Of a stretch of DNA of 64,000 bases, positions 41,171 to 49,520 are shown piece by piece. The stretch comes from CAWCON01 sp963797185. Lineage in GTDB: Bacteria; Patescibacteriota; Saccharimonadia; Saccharimonadales; UBA4665. The stretch covers positions 124,001 to 188,000 of the forward strand of contig CAWCON010000003.1 of assembly GCA_963797185.1 (NCBI GenBank), given 5' to 3'. Below the pieces are notes generated by a model. That model saw nothing but the letters and a program-made list of their open reading frames with translations. It did not search any database and was not told the DNA's origin. Positions within the stretch are counted from its first letter, which is position 1. The number at the start of each line of letters is the position of its first letter. The translations under genes and the position numbers were made by a program.

Positions 41171-41500
41171 ATGATACGTATGAGCGCAGAACGTCCGCTG
41201 ATTCAACAGCCTGAGATACCGACAACTGAAACGATTGCTCGTGGTATTTTCTTATTGTCCATCGTTGAAAAGCAGACCCGCGCAGGTCAAAGACTCGAGA
41301 GTTTTATCGGCGGGATACTGGTTTCGCATGACGGCAGCCCAGCTGGCGATAGCGGTGTTGGCAGTGAGTTTGGACTCGGAGAGTGGAGTGGTAGTGAGTT
41401 GCCCCTTCACCGCGACGATGTAGTAGCCCCGATAACTCATCACCAAGCTGGCTTGGAAGCGTACGCTAAAATCGTGAAGCAACTGCAAGAAGTTCAGTAA
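41171..41500 (+). CDS. Doubtful ORF antisense to the nnrD-like gene
   Basis: A 109-codon frame (MIRMSAERPLIQQPEI...) that opens 7 nt after a perfect extended -10, TGG-TATAAC (41155-41163), the same layout used by real leaderless genes here. However, from 41252 on it is antisense to the C-terminal quarter of the nnrD-like gene, which is better supported, and the product has no recognisable domain. Only the first 27 codons are free of overlap. It may be a truncated or overlapping gene, or the promoter may drive a non-coding antisense RNA. Confidence 0.25.
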   Translation: MIRMSAERPLIQQPEIPTTETIARGIFLLSIVEKQTRAGQRLESFIGGILVSHDGSPAGDSGVGSEFGLGEWSGSELPLHRDDVVAPITHHQAGLEAYAKIVKQLQEVQ

Positions 41501-42058
41501 ATCCATGTCGGCCGTCAAGGCCTCTTTATGGTGGGCACCACTCACCAAGTGTTGCAATTGAGTAAAACTCGGTACCAGTGTAGTGAATGATCGCTCTAGC
41601 AGCGGCTCGGGCGAGGTTATAAAATAATCGATGCCATCACCTGTTAAAGTGATAGGACCATCAAAATCGGTAGCATACTTCTCAAGCAGCATGGCTGTTT
41701 CGCTATTTTTTCCAAAGTCTCCAGCAAGTAGTATGCCGTCGGCCCATGTACTTAAATCAAGCAGCATGGCCAGCGCACTTTTACTGAAGCTACCACTAGG
41801 CGTTGACGGTGCAAAATCACTATTACTAAAAAGTTTTTGGACTGTTTTTTGCAAAACATCGGGCAGCAATACTCGGGCAGTACCAGTTCCGGCTTGCTCA
41901 GAGGCAGCGTAGGCGGTGGCAGTTGCGGCAAATCCATGCAAATTACCGCCGATTATCAGAAGTTTACCGGCAAGTGCACGATTCTCCGGGCGACTCCATA
42001 ATAGTTGCGGGAAAAGTGGGGCTTGAGTAGTTTGTTTACGCCAATATGACTGGACCAT
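41252..42058 (-). CDS. NAD(P)H-hydrate dehydratase-like protein (NnrD/YjeF C-terminal family), degenerate
   Basis: 268 residues with the ribokinase-like fold of ADP-dependent NAD(P)H-hydrate dehydratase: RALAGKLLIIGGNLHGFAA, ASEQAGTGTARVLLPD, WADGILLAGDFGKN and ITLTGDGIDYF. The conserved GxGD catalytic motif expected in the C-terminal third is not visible; that region reads TANTAIASWAAVM. The protein may therefore be a diverged or inactive relative or act on another substrate. ATG 42058 (MVQSYWRKQ) is chosen because longer starts overlap the pip gene. It follows pip by 20 bp in the same direction. Confidence 0.7.
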   Translation of the reverse strand: MVQSYWRKQTTQAPLFPQLLWSRPENRALAGKLLIIGGNLHGFAATATAYAASEQAGTGTARVLLPDVLQKTVQKLFSNSDFAPSTPSGSFSKSALAMLLDLSTWADGILLAGDFGKNSETAMLLEKYATDFDGPITLTGDGIDYFITSPEPLLERSFTTLVPSFTQLQHLVSGAHHKEALTADMDLLNFLQLLHDFSVRFQASLVMSYRGYYIVAVKGQLTTTPLSESKLTANTAIASWAAVMRNQYPADKTLESLTCAGLLFNDGQ

Positions 42059-42078
42059 AATACTGCCTAATTGGTTTT

Positions 42079-42993
42079 CTAACTCCAATGCGCGAACATT
42101 GTTCGCATAACATCGTAGTTTGATCGATCGTAACCATGCCCGGCCATGGTCCAAATGAGGGTACTGTTACGGGTTGTATTATGAAGTTCATAGGCTGTTG
42201 ATGGCGGACAAACAAAGTCATATCTCCCTTGGACTATCCAGATCGGCATCGTTAATTTGTGGGCATTGTCGAGAATGTAGTGATCGGGCAGAAAACAGGT
42301 ATGGGCTAGGTAGTACGACTCGATTCGAGTTGGGGATGGATCAAATCCTTCGAGACCAGGGATATTGATACGGTCATCAAGTGACATCAAGGCGCTCTCC
42401 ATATTCGAGTAGATGTAGGCTGAGGCTTGCACCTCTTCCGGGTTTGAACCGAGAATACGTTTTCGGTGGTATTGTGTCGGATGCTTACGGTGTTCCTCTG
42501 GTGTTTGATCAAGATAGGCCTCCCAAACATCCGGGAAGAAAGTTTGAAACTTACCCTCATCCAAGTAATCAATCTCGGCCTGTGAGCCGGTGAAGACGCC
42601 CTGTAATGCTAAGGCAGCAATTCGGCGAGGGTGTTGCAGTGCATAAGCCAGTGCCAGACATGAACCCCATGATGAACCAGTCAGCACAAAACGTTCGAGC
42701 TTAAAGTAATCGGCGATCTTCTCAATATCTTCAACAAGAGCCGGTGTCGTATTGTTTTCGAGCGTACCATACGGCAGGCTTCGTCCGCAGCCACGCTGAT
42801 CGAACAGAATAACTCGTTGCTCGTAAGGATTAAAAAGTTCAAGATGCCGGTTTTTTGAACGACTGCCAGGCCCGCCATGAAGTCGAATGATCGGCAAACT
42901 GGCTTTTTTATTACCCCAATCCATAGCGTAGAGTTGGTTGCCATCACCAACGTCAATCAATGCTTCCTGGATCGTAAATGCGTCCGGTGTCAT
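42079..42993 (-). CDS. pip: Proline iminopeptidase
   Basis: An alpha/beta-hydrolase (peptidase family S33) releasing N-terminal proline from peptides. 304 residues. The oxyanion-hole motif RLHGGPGSRSK, the FDQRGCGRS strand, and the nucleophile elbow GSSWGS (S108) are clear. The acid lies in QGRYDFVCPP and the His in MAGHGYDR. Length is typical (about 310). No signal peptide, so it is cytosolic. It could process peptides imported via the oligopeptide-binding proteins encoded at 14.6-17.9 kb. GAGGAG lies about 18 nt upstream of ATG. The nnrD-like gene follows in the same transcript. Confidence 0.92.
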   Translation of the reverse strand: MTPDAFTIQEALIDVGDGNQLYAMDWGNKKASLPIIRLHGGPGSRSKNRHLELFNPYEQRVILFDQRGCGRSLPYGTLENNTTPALVEDIEKIADYFKLERFVLTGSSWGSCLALAYALQHPRRIAALALQGVFTGSQAEIDYLDEGKFQTFFPDVWEAYLDQTPEEHRKHPTQYHRKRILGSNPEEVQASAYIYSNMESALMSLDDRINIPGLEGFDPSPTRIESYYLAHTCFLPDHYILDNAHKLTMPIWIVQGRYDFVCPPSTAYELHNTTRNSTLIWTMAGHGYDRSNYDVMRTMFAHWS

Positions 42994-43022
42994 GATTCTA
43001 CGTTATCGCTCCTCTTTGTGAC

Positions 43023-43823
43023 TTATATATCCAGTGTAACACTAATCGGACAGTGATCGGATCCCAACGCTTCAGGATAAATAGCTGCTGCTGAGACTTT
43101 TGATTTCAAAGCTGCTGAGACTAAGACGTAGTCGATTCTCCAGCCGACGTTGCGTTCCCTGGCATGGGCGAAGTGACTCCACCACGTGTAGAAGCCATTT
43201 CCCTGCTTGAACATACGGAGACTGTCGATAAAACCGGCGTCAATAAAATGCTGGAAACCTTCGCGCTCCTCAAGGGTAAAACCTTTTTTACCCTCATTCG
43301 GTTTTGGGTTTGCCAGATCATCCGGGGTATGGGCTACATTTAAATCGCCACAAAAAACAACTGGCTTTTGGGCTTCAAGTTGCTGTGCGTAGGCCAGAAA
43401 AGCCGGATCCCATTGCTTGTGTCTGAGTGATAAGCGACTCAAATCCTCTTTGGCGTTGGGAGTATAGACGGTAATGAGCCAGAAGTCATCGTACTCGGCG
43501 GCCATGACTCTGCCCTCTTTATTAGGATCACCGTAAACGTCACCGCTTACCTTATACTTGTCGATAATTGCTTCCGGGAAACCATTAATGACCTGTTTTG
43601 GTGCCTGTTTACTAAAAATAGCCGTGCCTGAGTAGCCTTTTTTATCGGCTGAATACCAGAATTGGTTGTAGTCGTCGAGTTTTACCTCGACTTGGTCGAC
43701 ATTTGCCTTGGTTTCTTGCAAACATACAATATCTGGCTGATGAGTAGCAATAAATGGCTCAAGACAGTTCTTTTTAGTGACTGCCCTAACCCCGTTCACG
43801 TTCCACGACACAATCGTTATCAT
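43023..43823 (-). CDS. xth: Exodeoxyribonuclease III / AP endonuclease
   Basis: Cleaves abasic sites and trims 3' ends in base-excision repair. 266 residues of the EEP fold. Motifs: SWNVNGVRA (Asn), CLQETKAN (Glu metal ligand), YTPNA, CGDLNVAHTPDDL (Asp, Asn), NVGWRIDYVLVS and GSDHCPISV (Asp-His). All catalytic residues are present and the length is typical. ATG 43823 has AGG in the preceding bases and TATACT about 25 nt upstream. It is divergent from pyrH, with 61 bp between the starts. Confidence 0.95.
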   Translation of the reverse strand: MITIVSWNVNGVRAVTKKNCLEPFIATHQPDIVCLQETKANVDQVEVKLDDYNQFWYSADKKGYSGTAIFSKQAPKQVINGFPEAIIDKYKVSGDVYGDPNKEGRVMAAEYDDFWLITVYTPNAKEDLSRLSLRHKQWDPAFLAYAQQLEAQKPVVFCGDLNVAHTPDDLANPKPNEGKKGFTLEEREGFQHFIDAGFIDSLRMFKQGNGFYTWWSHFAHARERNVGWRIDYVLVSAALKSKVSAAAIYPEALGSDHCPISVTLDI

Positions 43824-43884
43824 TATAGGTACCTCATAAATAGTATAGCTTGCAGGAGCCGTTGTCTGCTAGACTAATTGCAAA

Positions 43885-44604
43885 GTGAAACCATATAAAC
43901 GGATCCTCCTCAAATTCTCAGGCGAACAATTATCGGGAGAATTTGAAAGTGGTATTGATCCTACGATTGCCGGTTATCTTGCCGAGGAAATTAAGAAAAT
44001 TACTCCAAGTGAGTGTCAAATAGTTGTCGTTGTCGGCGGTGGCAATATGGTCCGTGGTGCGGCGATGGCTCGTCAAGGTATTCATCGGGTGACGGCTGAT
44101 CAGATGGGTATGTTGAGCGGCTTAATTAACTCAATGGCTATGACAGACATCTTCGAATCAAAGGGCCTGGCCACCCGTTGTTTGAGTAATATCTTTGCCG
44201 AGCAAGTAGCTGAGTCATTCTCGTTTCGTTTAGCCGAGAAACATTTGGAACGCAAGCGGGTTGTTATTGTAGCTGGTGGCATCGGTCGTCCCTACTTTAC
44301 GCATGATACGGCAGCGGTTAATCTAGCACTTGAACTAGACTGCCAAGTGGTGTTGAAAGCAACTAAGGTTGATGGCGTTTACGACAAAGATCCTACTAAT
44401 GACCCAAGTGCGATTAAGCTTGATCATGTCTCCTTCCAGCAAGCGGTTGAAGATAACTCAATTAAGGTGATGGACAAGGCAGCTCTTGGACTGGCCATGG
44501 AACATGCTATGCCGCTGGTAGTCTTTAACCCGATGCAACCCGGTAATATTATGAAAGTCATTAACGGCGAAACTGTCGGAACAAAGATTTCTGATCAGAA
44601 CTAA
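43885..44604 (+). CDS. pyrH: UMP kinase
   Basis: Phosphorylates UMP to UDP; a hexameric amino-acid-kinase-fold enzyme. 239 residues with LLKFSGEQLSGE (phosphate loop), VVVGGGNMVRGAA, ADQMGMLSGLINSMAM, IVAGGIGRPYFTHDTAA (UMP site) and LKATKVDGVYDKDP, ending near MKVINGETVGTKI. All are diagnostic. The start is GTG 43885; TGC-TAGACT (extended -10) ends 9 nt before it, giving a nearly leaderless mRNA. The stop overlaps that of the convergent prepilin-like gene by 4 bp. Together with pyrD it covers two steps of pyrimidine nucleotide supply. Confidence 0.96.
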   Translation: MKPYKRILLKFSGEQLSGEFESGIDPTIAGYLAEEIKKITPSECQIVVVVGGGNMVRGAAMARQGIHRVTADQMGMLSGLINSMAMTDIFESKGLATRCLSNIFAEQVAESFSFRLAEKHLERKRVVIVAGGIGRPYFTHDTAAVNLALELDCQVVLKATKVDGVYDKDPTNDPSAIKLDHVSFQQAVEDNSIKVMDKAALGLAMEHAMPLVVFNPMQPGNIMKVINGETVGTKISDQN

Positions 44605-45080
44605 TTGAGGCTGCTTTTAACAAATGTCTTTTGGGCGCTATTTTCCAGCGTGGCAGTCAGAGTGTAATGAGCACAGAGCTTAGAAGTATTATTGCAAGTA
44701 GAACCGTCGGATGCGGTGACATCATAGGAGTAAACATCTCGAGCTGGCAGCATTACTAATTGATATGACTTAGCGGAAGGATCTCGCAAGTCATTATGAT
44801 TGAGACTCTTTAGATTAATAGCCAGCCAATTAGTGTTATTCATATCAGCGAGTGTCGGATACTCGGAGTTTTCAACGTAATATGATTCCAGTTGCTGGGA
44901 AATGTCATTGATGGCGTCCTCGCGGGCTTGGTTCCGCTGGTTCCGCTGAATACTGGCGTGAGTCGAGACGATCAGAGCAATTAGCAGCCCGACCAAAACG
45001 GTAGCTACCAATAACTCAATGATAGTAAAACCAGCCTGTTGTTTGCGTTTTGCTTGCACTTTAATCAAACCCGTCCTCAT
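44601..45080 (-). CDS. Type IV prepilin-like protein
   Basis: 159 residues with a basic leader (MRTGLIKVQAKRKQQAG) and the prepilin cleavage motif G-FTIIELLV (cut after G17, Glu at +5). The hydrophobic N-terminal helix (IIELLVATVLVGLLIALIVS) is followed by a globular part with ESYYVENSEYPTLADM, common in pseudopilins, and a Cys pair (STCNNTSKLCAHY). A prepilin peptidase and assembly ATPase must be encoded elsewhere. TATAGT ends 8 nt before ATG 45080 (leaderless). Type IV pili serve attachment, motility or DNA uptake in Saccharibacteria; which applies is unknown. Confidence 0.88.
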   Translation of the reverse strand: MRTGLIKVQAKRKQQAGFTIIELLVATVLVGLLIALIVSTHASIQRNQRNQAREDAINDISQQLESYYVENSEYPTLADMNNTNWLAINLKSLNHNDLRDPSAKSYQLVMLPARDVYSYDVTASDGSTCNNTSKLCAHYTLTATLENSAQKTFVKSSLN

Positions 45081-45127
45081 GTCTATTCACTATAGTAGCA
45101 TAAGCAGCCGGCCGGGAGCAGCTAAAG

Positions 45128-45526
45128 CTATTGTTGCTCTACTTTTTCTGGGAGTGACCACAATACCCAGAGCGCTGGCACCAAACTCCAGCCGGCAATG
45201 AGTGCTGTAAACGGTGTATCGGTGATGATAAGAACCAGACCTACGATCATGCTGCCGGCGCATAGTTGCCAGTACTTACGCATTGTCTTTTTGTGGGCTG
45301 CGGGCCGGTATTTTTCGCTGATTCGCCAAATAACTATACCGGCGCCCAGACAATTCCCCACCAGGCTAATCCCAATAACGATAATCGTAAAGTCTGACAG
45401 ACTATTAAAGACTTGAAAGACATGGATGATGCCAGTAATAAACCAAAATAAGGCCGATAAGGCAGCACCGCCGATCAGCGACCATAACCACGACTTAAAG
45501 AATAATGTTCGACGATTAAAATTCAT
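45128..45526 (-). CDS. Hypothetical four-helix membrane protein
   Basis: 132 residues with about four membrane helices (at 13-35, 43-66, 89-104, 107-124), small charged loops (RISEKYRPAAHKKTMRKYW) and a short acidic tail. No family recognised. ATG 45526 follows TGG-TACAAT (45533-45541 on the minus strand) by 6 nt, a clear leaderless arrangement, so the gene is real despite lacking homology clues. It lies between the prepilin-like gene and the ABC-2 exporter. Confidence 0.68.
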   Translation of the reverse strand: MNFNRRTLFFKSWLWSLIGGAALSALFWFITGIIHVFQVFNSLSDFTIIVIGISLVGNCLGAGIVIWRISEKYRPAAHKKTMRKYWQLCAGSMIVGLVLIITDTPFTALIAGWSLVPALWVLWSLPEKVEQQ

Positions 45527-45588
45527 GCTGGGATTGTACCATGCTGGTGTTTATTTAATGCTGAACCAATGGCTCTATGCTACTGTTG

Positions 45589-46335
45589 TCAGTTGGCGTC
45601 TCGGTGCAAGAACAGATATAGAGCGGCCGCTAAGCTAACGACGAGATAACCGGTAAATACCAATGCTCCCCGCTCGGGCGTGATGGTGTTATTGAAGTTT
45701 ACTCCCTCACCAATAACTTGATGCAGCGCGCTAAATGGTAAGTAAACAACATTTTTCTTCAGTAGTAATCCCAGAATACCCTCAACGGTATCAGGAGCAA
45801 TCAGTAGCGTTATGATAGCTCCGACTTGATTGCGCACGAGACTACCAACCACAAGCCCTGCCATAGCGTATCCCCAACAGAAGAAGACACTGCGCCATAG
45901 TAAATTACGGTAATAGAACGTTTGGTGGATGAGCTTTAAGTGGTTAGCGTGGACTCCCAAGATTGATAGTAGCGGCGAAAGAGCTCCAAAGACCAGCGCA
46001 AATAACACTGCCAGGCCAGATATGACGAGTACTTTGGCGAGCAATACTGTCGTCCGATTTTTTGAAGCTGTCAGCGTGTACATAATGACGTTATAGCGGT
46101 ATTCGTGGGTGACAAGTAATAGTGCAATCAAAGCAGGAAAAATCGACAAGGCATTAATAGCACCGGTTACGTCTTGGGATAAAAGCGAACGGTTGAGTAA
46201 GTCCTTAGGCCCAAGATGCACCCCTTCAATATAGAAAGCAATAAAGATGACGGCAATTAATGATACTCCCAAAAAGTAATAGGTCGTGCGAACACTGAAT
46301 ATTTTCCGAATTTCTGCTTTGAGGGCTGGTTTCAT
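45589..46335 (-). CDS. ABC-2 type exporter permease
   Basis: 248 residues with six membrane helices: the first after ALKAEIRKIFSVRTTYYF, the second at LSIFPALIALLLVTHEYRYNVIMYTL. The EYRYN stretch is typical of NatB/BcrB-like ABC-2 permeases. Its start overlaps the ATPase gene's stop (ATGA, 46332-46335), so the two are translated together. It probably exports a lipid, peptide or drug; the substrate is unknown. Confidence 0.85.
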   Translation of the reverse strand: MKPALKAEIRKIFSVRTTYYFLGVSLIAVIFIAFYIEGVHLGPKDLLNRSLLSQDVTGAINALSIFPALIALLLVTHEYRYNVIMYTLTASKNRTTVLLAKVLVISGLAVLFALVFGALSPLLSILGVHANHLKLIHQTFYYRNLLWRSVFFCWGYAMAGLVVGSLVRNQVGAIITLLIAPDTVEGILGLLLKKNVVYLPFSALHQVIGEGVNFNNTITPERGALVFTGYLVVSLAAALYLFLHRDAN

Positions 46336-47249
46336 GACTTACCGCTTTTCTGTTCGTGGGCTTTAAATTGTTCAGAGCCTTCAGTCAATTCCAGGAAGAC
46401 CTCTTCCAGTGAGGCTTGGCGGTTCGTTAATTCCAGTACCGGAATGCCGGCAGCAAATACCAGTTTGCCAATCTCATCAGTCTTAACACCCGTAATCTCC
46501 AAACCACCGTCAACGCTAGCGACACTGAACGACTTGTCTTTAAGGACCTTTTCAAGTTTGCTGATATTGTCGCTACGAATGAAAACACTCGACTTGGCAT
46601 TGCCGGAGATCAGTTTTTTAATTGACGTGCTGGCAATAAGTTTGCCTCTACCGATTACGATGACATTATCTGCCATTTGTGACATCTCGCTTAGTAAATG
46701 ACTCGACACAAACACGGCGTTGCCGTCATCGGCATATGATTTTAAGAATTCCCGCATCCAGACAATGCCCTCAGGGTCTAAACCGTTGGCTGGTTCGTCA
46801 AGTAATAGGTATTTTGGTTTGGCGAGAATGGCTGCCGCGATACCGAGTCGTTGACTCATACCTAAGCTGAACTTACCGGGTGATTTCTTGGCGACAGCGC
46901 TCAACCCGACAATATCCAAAACCTCATCGACGCGAGACAAAGGAATACTACCGGCGGTTGCTAGTATCTTTAAGTGATTACGGGGGCTACGTGTGGGGTG
47001 AAAGGCTTTCGCTTCCAGCAAAATCCCGACAATTTTCGAAGGTTGATTATAATCGTATAAGTTTTTACCGTCATAAGTGGTTGATCCGCTACCAGCATCC
47101 AAGCCCAACATTAGTCGCATGGTGGTTGATTTACCGGCACCATTTGGACCAAGAAAGCCGGTTACCTTGCCGTTTTCGATCTCAAACGAAATATCGTTAA
47201 CAGCTGTTGTATTACGATATTGTTTTCGAAGGTTGGAAGCTTTAATCAT
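46332..47249 (-). CDS. ABC transporter ATPase (BcrA/NatA type)
   Basis: 305 residues. Walker A is GPNGAGKSTTMR, the signature is FSLGMSQRLGIA and Walker B is YLLLDEPANGLDPEG, followed by VFVSSHLLSEM with the switch His. A C-terminal domain of about 85 residues is typical for bacitracin/sodium exporters and ends TNRQASLEEVFLELTEG. It forms an exporter with the downstream permease. A TATACT lies 12 nt upstream of ATG 47249 on the minus strand, giving a very short leader. Confidence 0.9.
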   Translation of the reverse strand: MIKASNLRKQYRNTTAVNDISFEIENGKVTGFLGPNGAGKSTTMRLMLGLDAGSGSTTYDGKNLYDYNQPSKIVGILLEAKAFHPTRSPRNHLKILATAGSIPLSRVDEVLDIVGLSAVAKKSPGKFSLGMSQRLGIAAAILAKPKYLLLDEPANGLDPEGIVWMREFLKSYADDGNAVFVSSHLLSEMSQMADNVIVIGRGKLIASTSIKKLISGNAKSSVFIRSDNISKLEKVLKDKSFSVASVDGGLEITGVKTDEIGKLVFAAGIPVLELTNRQASLEEVFLELTEGSEQFKAHEQKSGKS

Positions 47250-47359
47250 TTGTTACTACACAGTATAAAGCACTCGTCCACACAATGAGTAGTCTTTCCT
47301 GCATGGCAGTAGCTTCATCTTCTCAAGGCAAAGGTGTGATTGGTGTAGAATATGTATAT

Positions 47360-47392
47360 ATGACCACAGTACAAATCAGGCAGATGGTATGA
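47360..47392 (+). CDS. Possible 10-residue leader ORF coupled to the next gene
   Basis: TAGAAT (47346-47351) is followed 8 nt later by ATG 47360, opening a frame MTTVQIRQMV that ends with TGA 47390-47392. That stop overlaps the ATG (47389) of the next gene as ATGA. The promoter geometry fits a leaderless mini-cistron whose translation delivers ribosomes to the main gene. It is short, so chance cannot be excluded. Confidence 0.35.
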   Translation: MTTVQIRQMV

Positions 47393-48162
47393 GCGATAGC
47401 GACGGCGTTATTCACGGTGGTCTGGAACATCGTCAATCATCACATAAGCTAATCGGCATTATCGCTGGTACATTTGTGGTTGCCGCTATTCTGGCAGCGG
47501 TTATTTATTTTGGTTTTATTCGCTCGTCTACTAAGAAGCCAGTTTCCAACTCCGAGTCTTCCAGCCAGATGGTTTCACCAGTGAATGCAGTGAGCCTACC
47601 GGCAGCGAGTACTCAGTATTATTCAAATAACCTCAGCCTTGGGTTTAATTATCCTAAGAGCTGGGCAATCAGCGATGTACTTGGCAGCAACCAAATAACC
47701 GCTATCTCGCCGGTTACTCAGTTAGTTGATAGTAACGACCACACAAGTTTAGGTAAGGTTATTCTGACCATTATCAATACCCCACCTCCGCCGGTGCTGG
47801 CCGCTTTCAAGTCTGGAAGTGCCATTGCGGTGTTGCCCTCTCAAATCATCACCTACACTAACCCGACTCCTGATCAAAAAGCGACCAGCTACATTAGTTT
47901 TCTCCACTACGCCAGCTCAACCACACCGCTTACCACGATTGATGGTATTTACATCACCGGCAATGCTGGGTACCAAGTAAATCAATACTCGCCGCAGACT
48001 GATATCTTAGCGGTTAGTCCGATTGTTTATTTCTCATTCGAGCGGTGCGCTACTAGTGCGTGTAGCACTACAACACCATTGAGCCTACCGTCTGCTATTT
48101 GGGAGAATAAAGCATTCTCTCAACCGATTCTGTCGATGCTAGAATCTCTTTCGATTACTTAG
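47389..48162 (+). CDS. Hypothetical membrane-anchored extracellular protein
   Basis: 257 residues with a short cytosolic N-terminus, a membrane helix (LIGIIAGTFVVAAILAAVIYFGF, about 21-43), a Ser-rich linker, and an external domain of about 180 residues. The domain starts YYSNNLSLGFNYPKSWAIS. This opening (a LGFxYPxxW motif) occurs in PsbP-like and other bacterial surface domains, but no function follows from it. A Cys pair is present (FERCATSACST). ATG 47389 overlaps the stop of a possible 10-codon leader frame. It ends 15 bp from the convergent transglycosylase-like gene. Confidence 0.7.
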   Translation: MSDSDGVIHGGLEHRQSSHKLIGIIAGTFVVAAILAAVIYFGFIRSSTKKPVSNSESSSQMVSPVNAVSLPAASTQYYSNNLSLGFNYPKSWAISDVLGSNQITAISPVTQLVDSNDHTSLGKVILTIINTPPPPVLAAFKSGSAIAVLPSQIITYTNPTPDQKATSYISFLHYASSTTPLTTIDGIYITGNAGYQVNQYSPQTDILAVSPIVYFSFERCATSACSTTTPLSLPSAIWENKAFSQPILSMLESLSIT

Positions 48163-48177
48163 TAGATAATCTCGAAC

Positions 48178-48930
48178 TTACCAATTGCTGTGGTCGACCC
48201 AGTAATAATAAGCTGCTTGCCAATTGCCGTAACGACTGTCTGCATATGAGTTTGCCCATTTTAGCTGTGTCACGGGGTTTGTTTGCCAGTCTGACCCAAA
48301 GCGGGCCATTTTACCGGCGGGTGTTGCTTGCCCCAGACCATAGCCTATGTTGTCTGAAACTGAATAAATTGGTTCAAAATGACCCGGGCAGAAACCAACT
48401 TCTCCCTGCCAAGCGGTCGGGCACCAATTTGATTCGTGAGAAATAATATAACTGGCGTAACTAAAATCACCACTTGGGATGCCAGCCTTTGCCATGAGAC
48501 TATCAGTAGCGGTAGTGTTTGTGATGGCACGACCTGATAATTCTAGAGTATCAATAGCGGCTGTGGGTGGTTTTGGAGTTTTTATGATTGAGCCGGCTAG
48601 TCTCGCATAGTTTGCGGCAACAGATTTGCGAACCTCGATTGGCAGAACATTCTGGGATTCTCTACTAACGGCTGGTGGTGCCGGTTTATGGGTTGGTTCG
48701 ACGATATTATCACAACTGAATCCTAAATATTTTGTTTGATCGTTTTCTAGACACACGGAAAGACTAAGGCTGCCCAACCACTTTCTGTCCAGATTTTGGG
48801 TGTGAATTAACTCCGGGAGAGCATGGGAATGCTCCCGGTAATTCAAGCCAAAGAGTGCGACCCCACCGACGGCTGCCACAGTCGCAGCTAGCCTCAATGG
48901 GGCAAAATTATTTTCAGGGCGTGTTAACAC
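48178..48930 (-). CDS. Transglycosylase SLT-like (APF-type) peptidoglycan hydrolase
   Basis: 250 residues. A membrane helix or uncleaved signal (LRLAATVAAVGGVALFGL, about 12-29), a linker with Pro/Thr-rich parts, and a C-terminal lysozyme-like domain: YASYIISHESNW with probable catalytic E166, NIGYGLGQATPAGKMARFG, and QLKWANSYADSRYGNWQAAYYYW. This resembles aggregation-promoting-factor and resuscitation-type muralytic domains. Four Cys (C60, C73, C170, C181) could make two disulfides, consistent with the VKOR encoded at 54.4 kb. GTG 48930 is preceded by AAAGGGGG. The leader is unusually long (about 128 nt). Confidence 0.82.
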   Translation of the reverse strand: MLTRPENNFAPLRLAATVAAVGGVALFGLNYREHSHALPELIHTQNLDRKWLGSLSLSVCLENDQTKYLGFSCDNIVEPTHKPAPPAVSRESQNVLPIEVRKSVAANYARLAGSIIKTPKPPTAAIDTLELSGRAITNTTATDSLMAKAGIPSGDFSYASYIISHESNWCPTAWQGEVGFCPGHFEPIYSVSDNIGYGLGQATPAGKMARFGSDWQTNPVTQLKWANSYADSRYGNWQAAYYYWVDHSNW

Positions 48931-49065
48931 AACAACCCCCTTTCACCTAGTGAGATAGTGAAGGAGCTTGGGTGTAGTGTTTGCTATCGAGATTATCTAA
49001 GGCGCTTATTTATAGTGCCGCTTCAATCAAGTTAGTAAAAACTAATGTAAATCCAAGCAGTCTGT

Positions 49066-49094
49066 ATTATATTCGCTGGTTTAAGATATGGCAA
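49066..49094 (-). promoter_or_regulatory. Promoter and long leader of the transglycosylase-like gene
   Basis: Minus strand TTGCCA (49089-49094), 17 bp, TATAAT (49066-49071). The start near 49059 leaves a leader of about 128 nt. In it CCTTCAC (near 48960) can pair with GTGAAAGG (near 48940), partly hiding the GGGGG ribosome binding site; TTAGT-TTTT-ACTAA forms a second hairpin. Confidence 0.5.
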
Positions 49095-49139
49095 CCCGCT
49101 CTGGTTGAATCTAGTGGACTATTGAGTCCAGTTTTCGAA

Positions 49140-49505
49140 CTATTTTGTACGAACAAATAATTCGAATACTGTTTTGCCAAACTCGGTTGAGCGATATTCG
49201 TGACGTCGTGGCCTATTGTTAGATCTGGCTTTGGTTTCATCCTCATAGCTCCCCGTCGTCAGTCCGTAAGGCAGTTCAAATTTACGAAGGATCGGATAGA
49301 CTGTTCCCGATTTACGGTTAATAGCTCTTAGTATCGCTAAGCCGTAAAAGGTCTCCCTTGTCGTAAGGATATCTGCAATAGCTTGCATTGTCAGCGCTTC
49401 TTCAAAGCTAACCTCACCCCGGGTTTTTGCTCCTTCCGCATAAAGCAATTCGGATGCGGCAATTTTAGCTTCAATGAAGCCACTTAAGGTTTGGTCTTCA
49501 AACAT
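49140..49505 (-). CDS. PadR-like winged-helix transcription regulator
   Basis: 121 residues. An N-terminal helical part (MFEDQTLSGFIEAKIAASELLY) precedes a PadR-like winged helix. The domain has TFYGLAILRAINRKSGTVYPILRKFELPYGLTTG, where YG...L...SGTVYPIL is the family signature, and RHEYRSTEFGKTVFEL forms the wing and last helix. PadR proteins are repressors, often of exporters. ATG 49505 is preferred; an upstream TTG (49529) would start within the operator-like palindrome. The gene stops 209 bp upstream of the transglycosylase-like gene and could regulate it or the nearby ABC genes. Confidence 0.8.
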   Translation of the reverse strand: MFEDQTLSGFIEAKIAASELLYAEGAKTRGEVSFEEALTMQAIADILTTRETFYGLAILRAINRKSGTVYPILRKFELPYGLTTGSYEDETKARSNNRPRRHEYRSTEFGKTVFELFVRTK

Positions 49506-49520
49506 ATTAATAAAAGAAAG

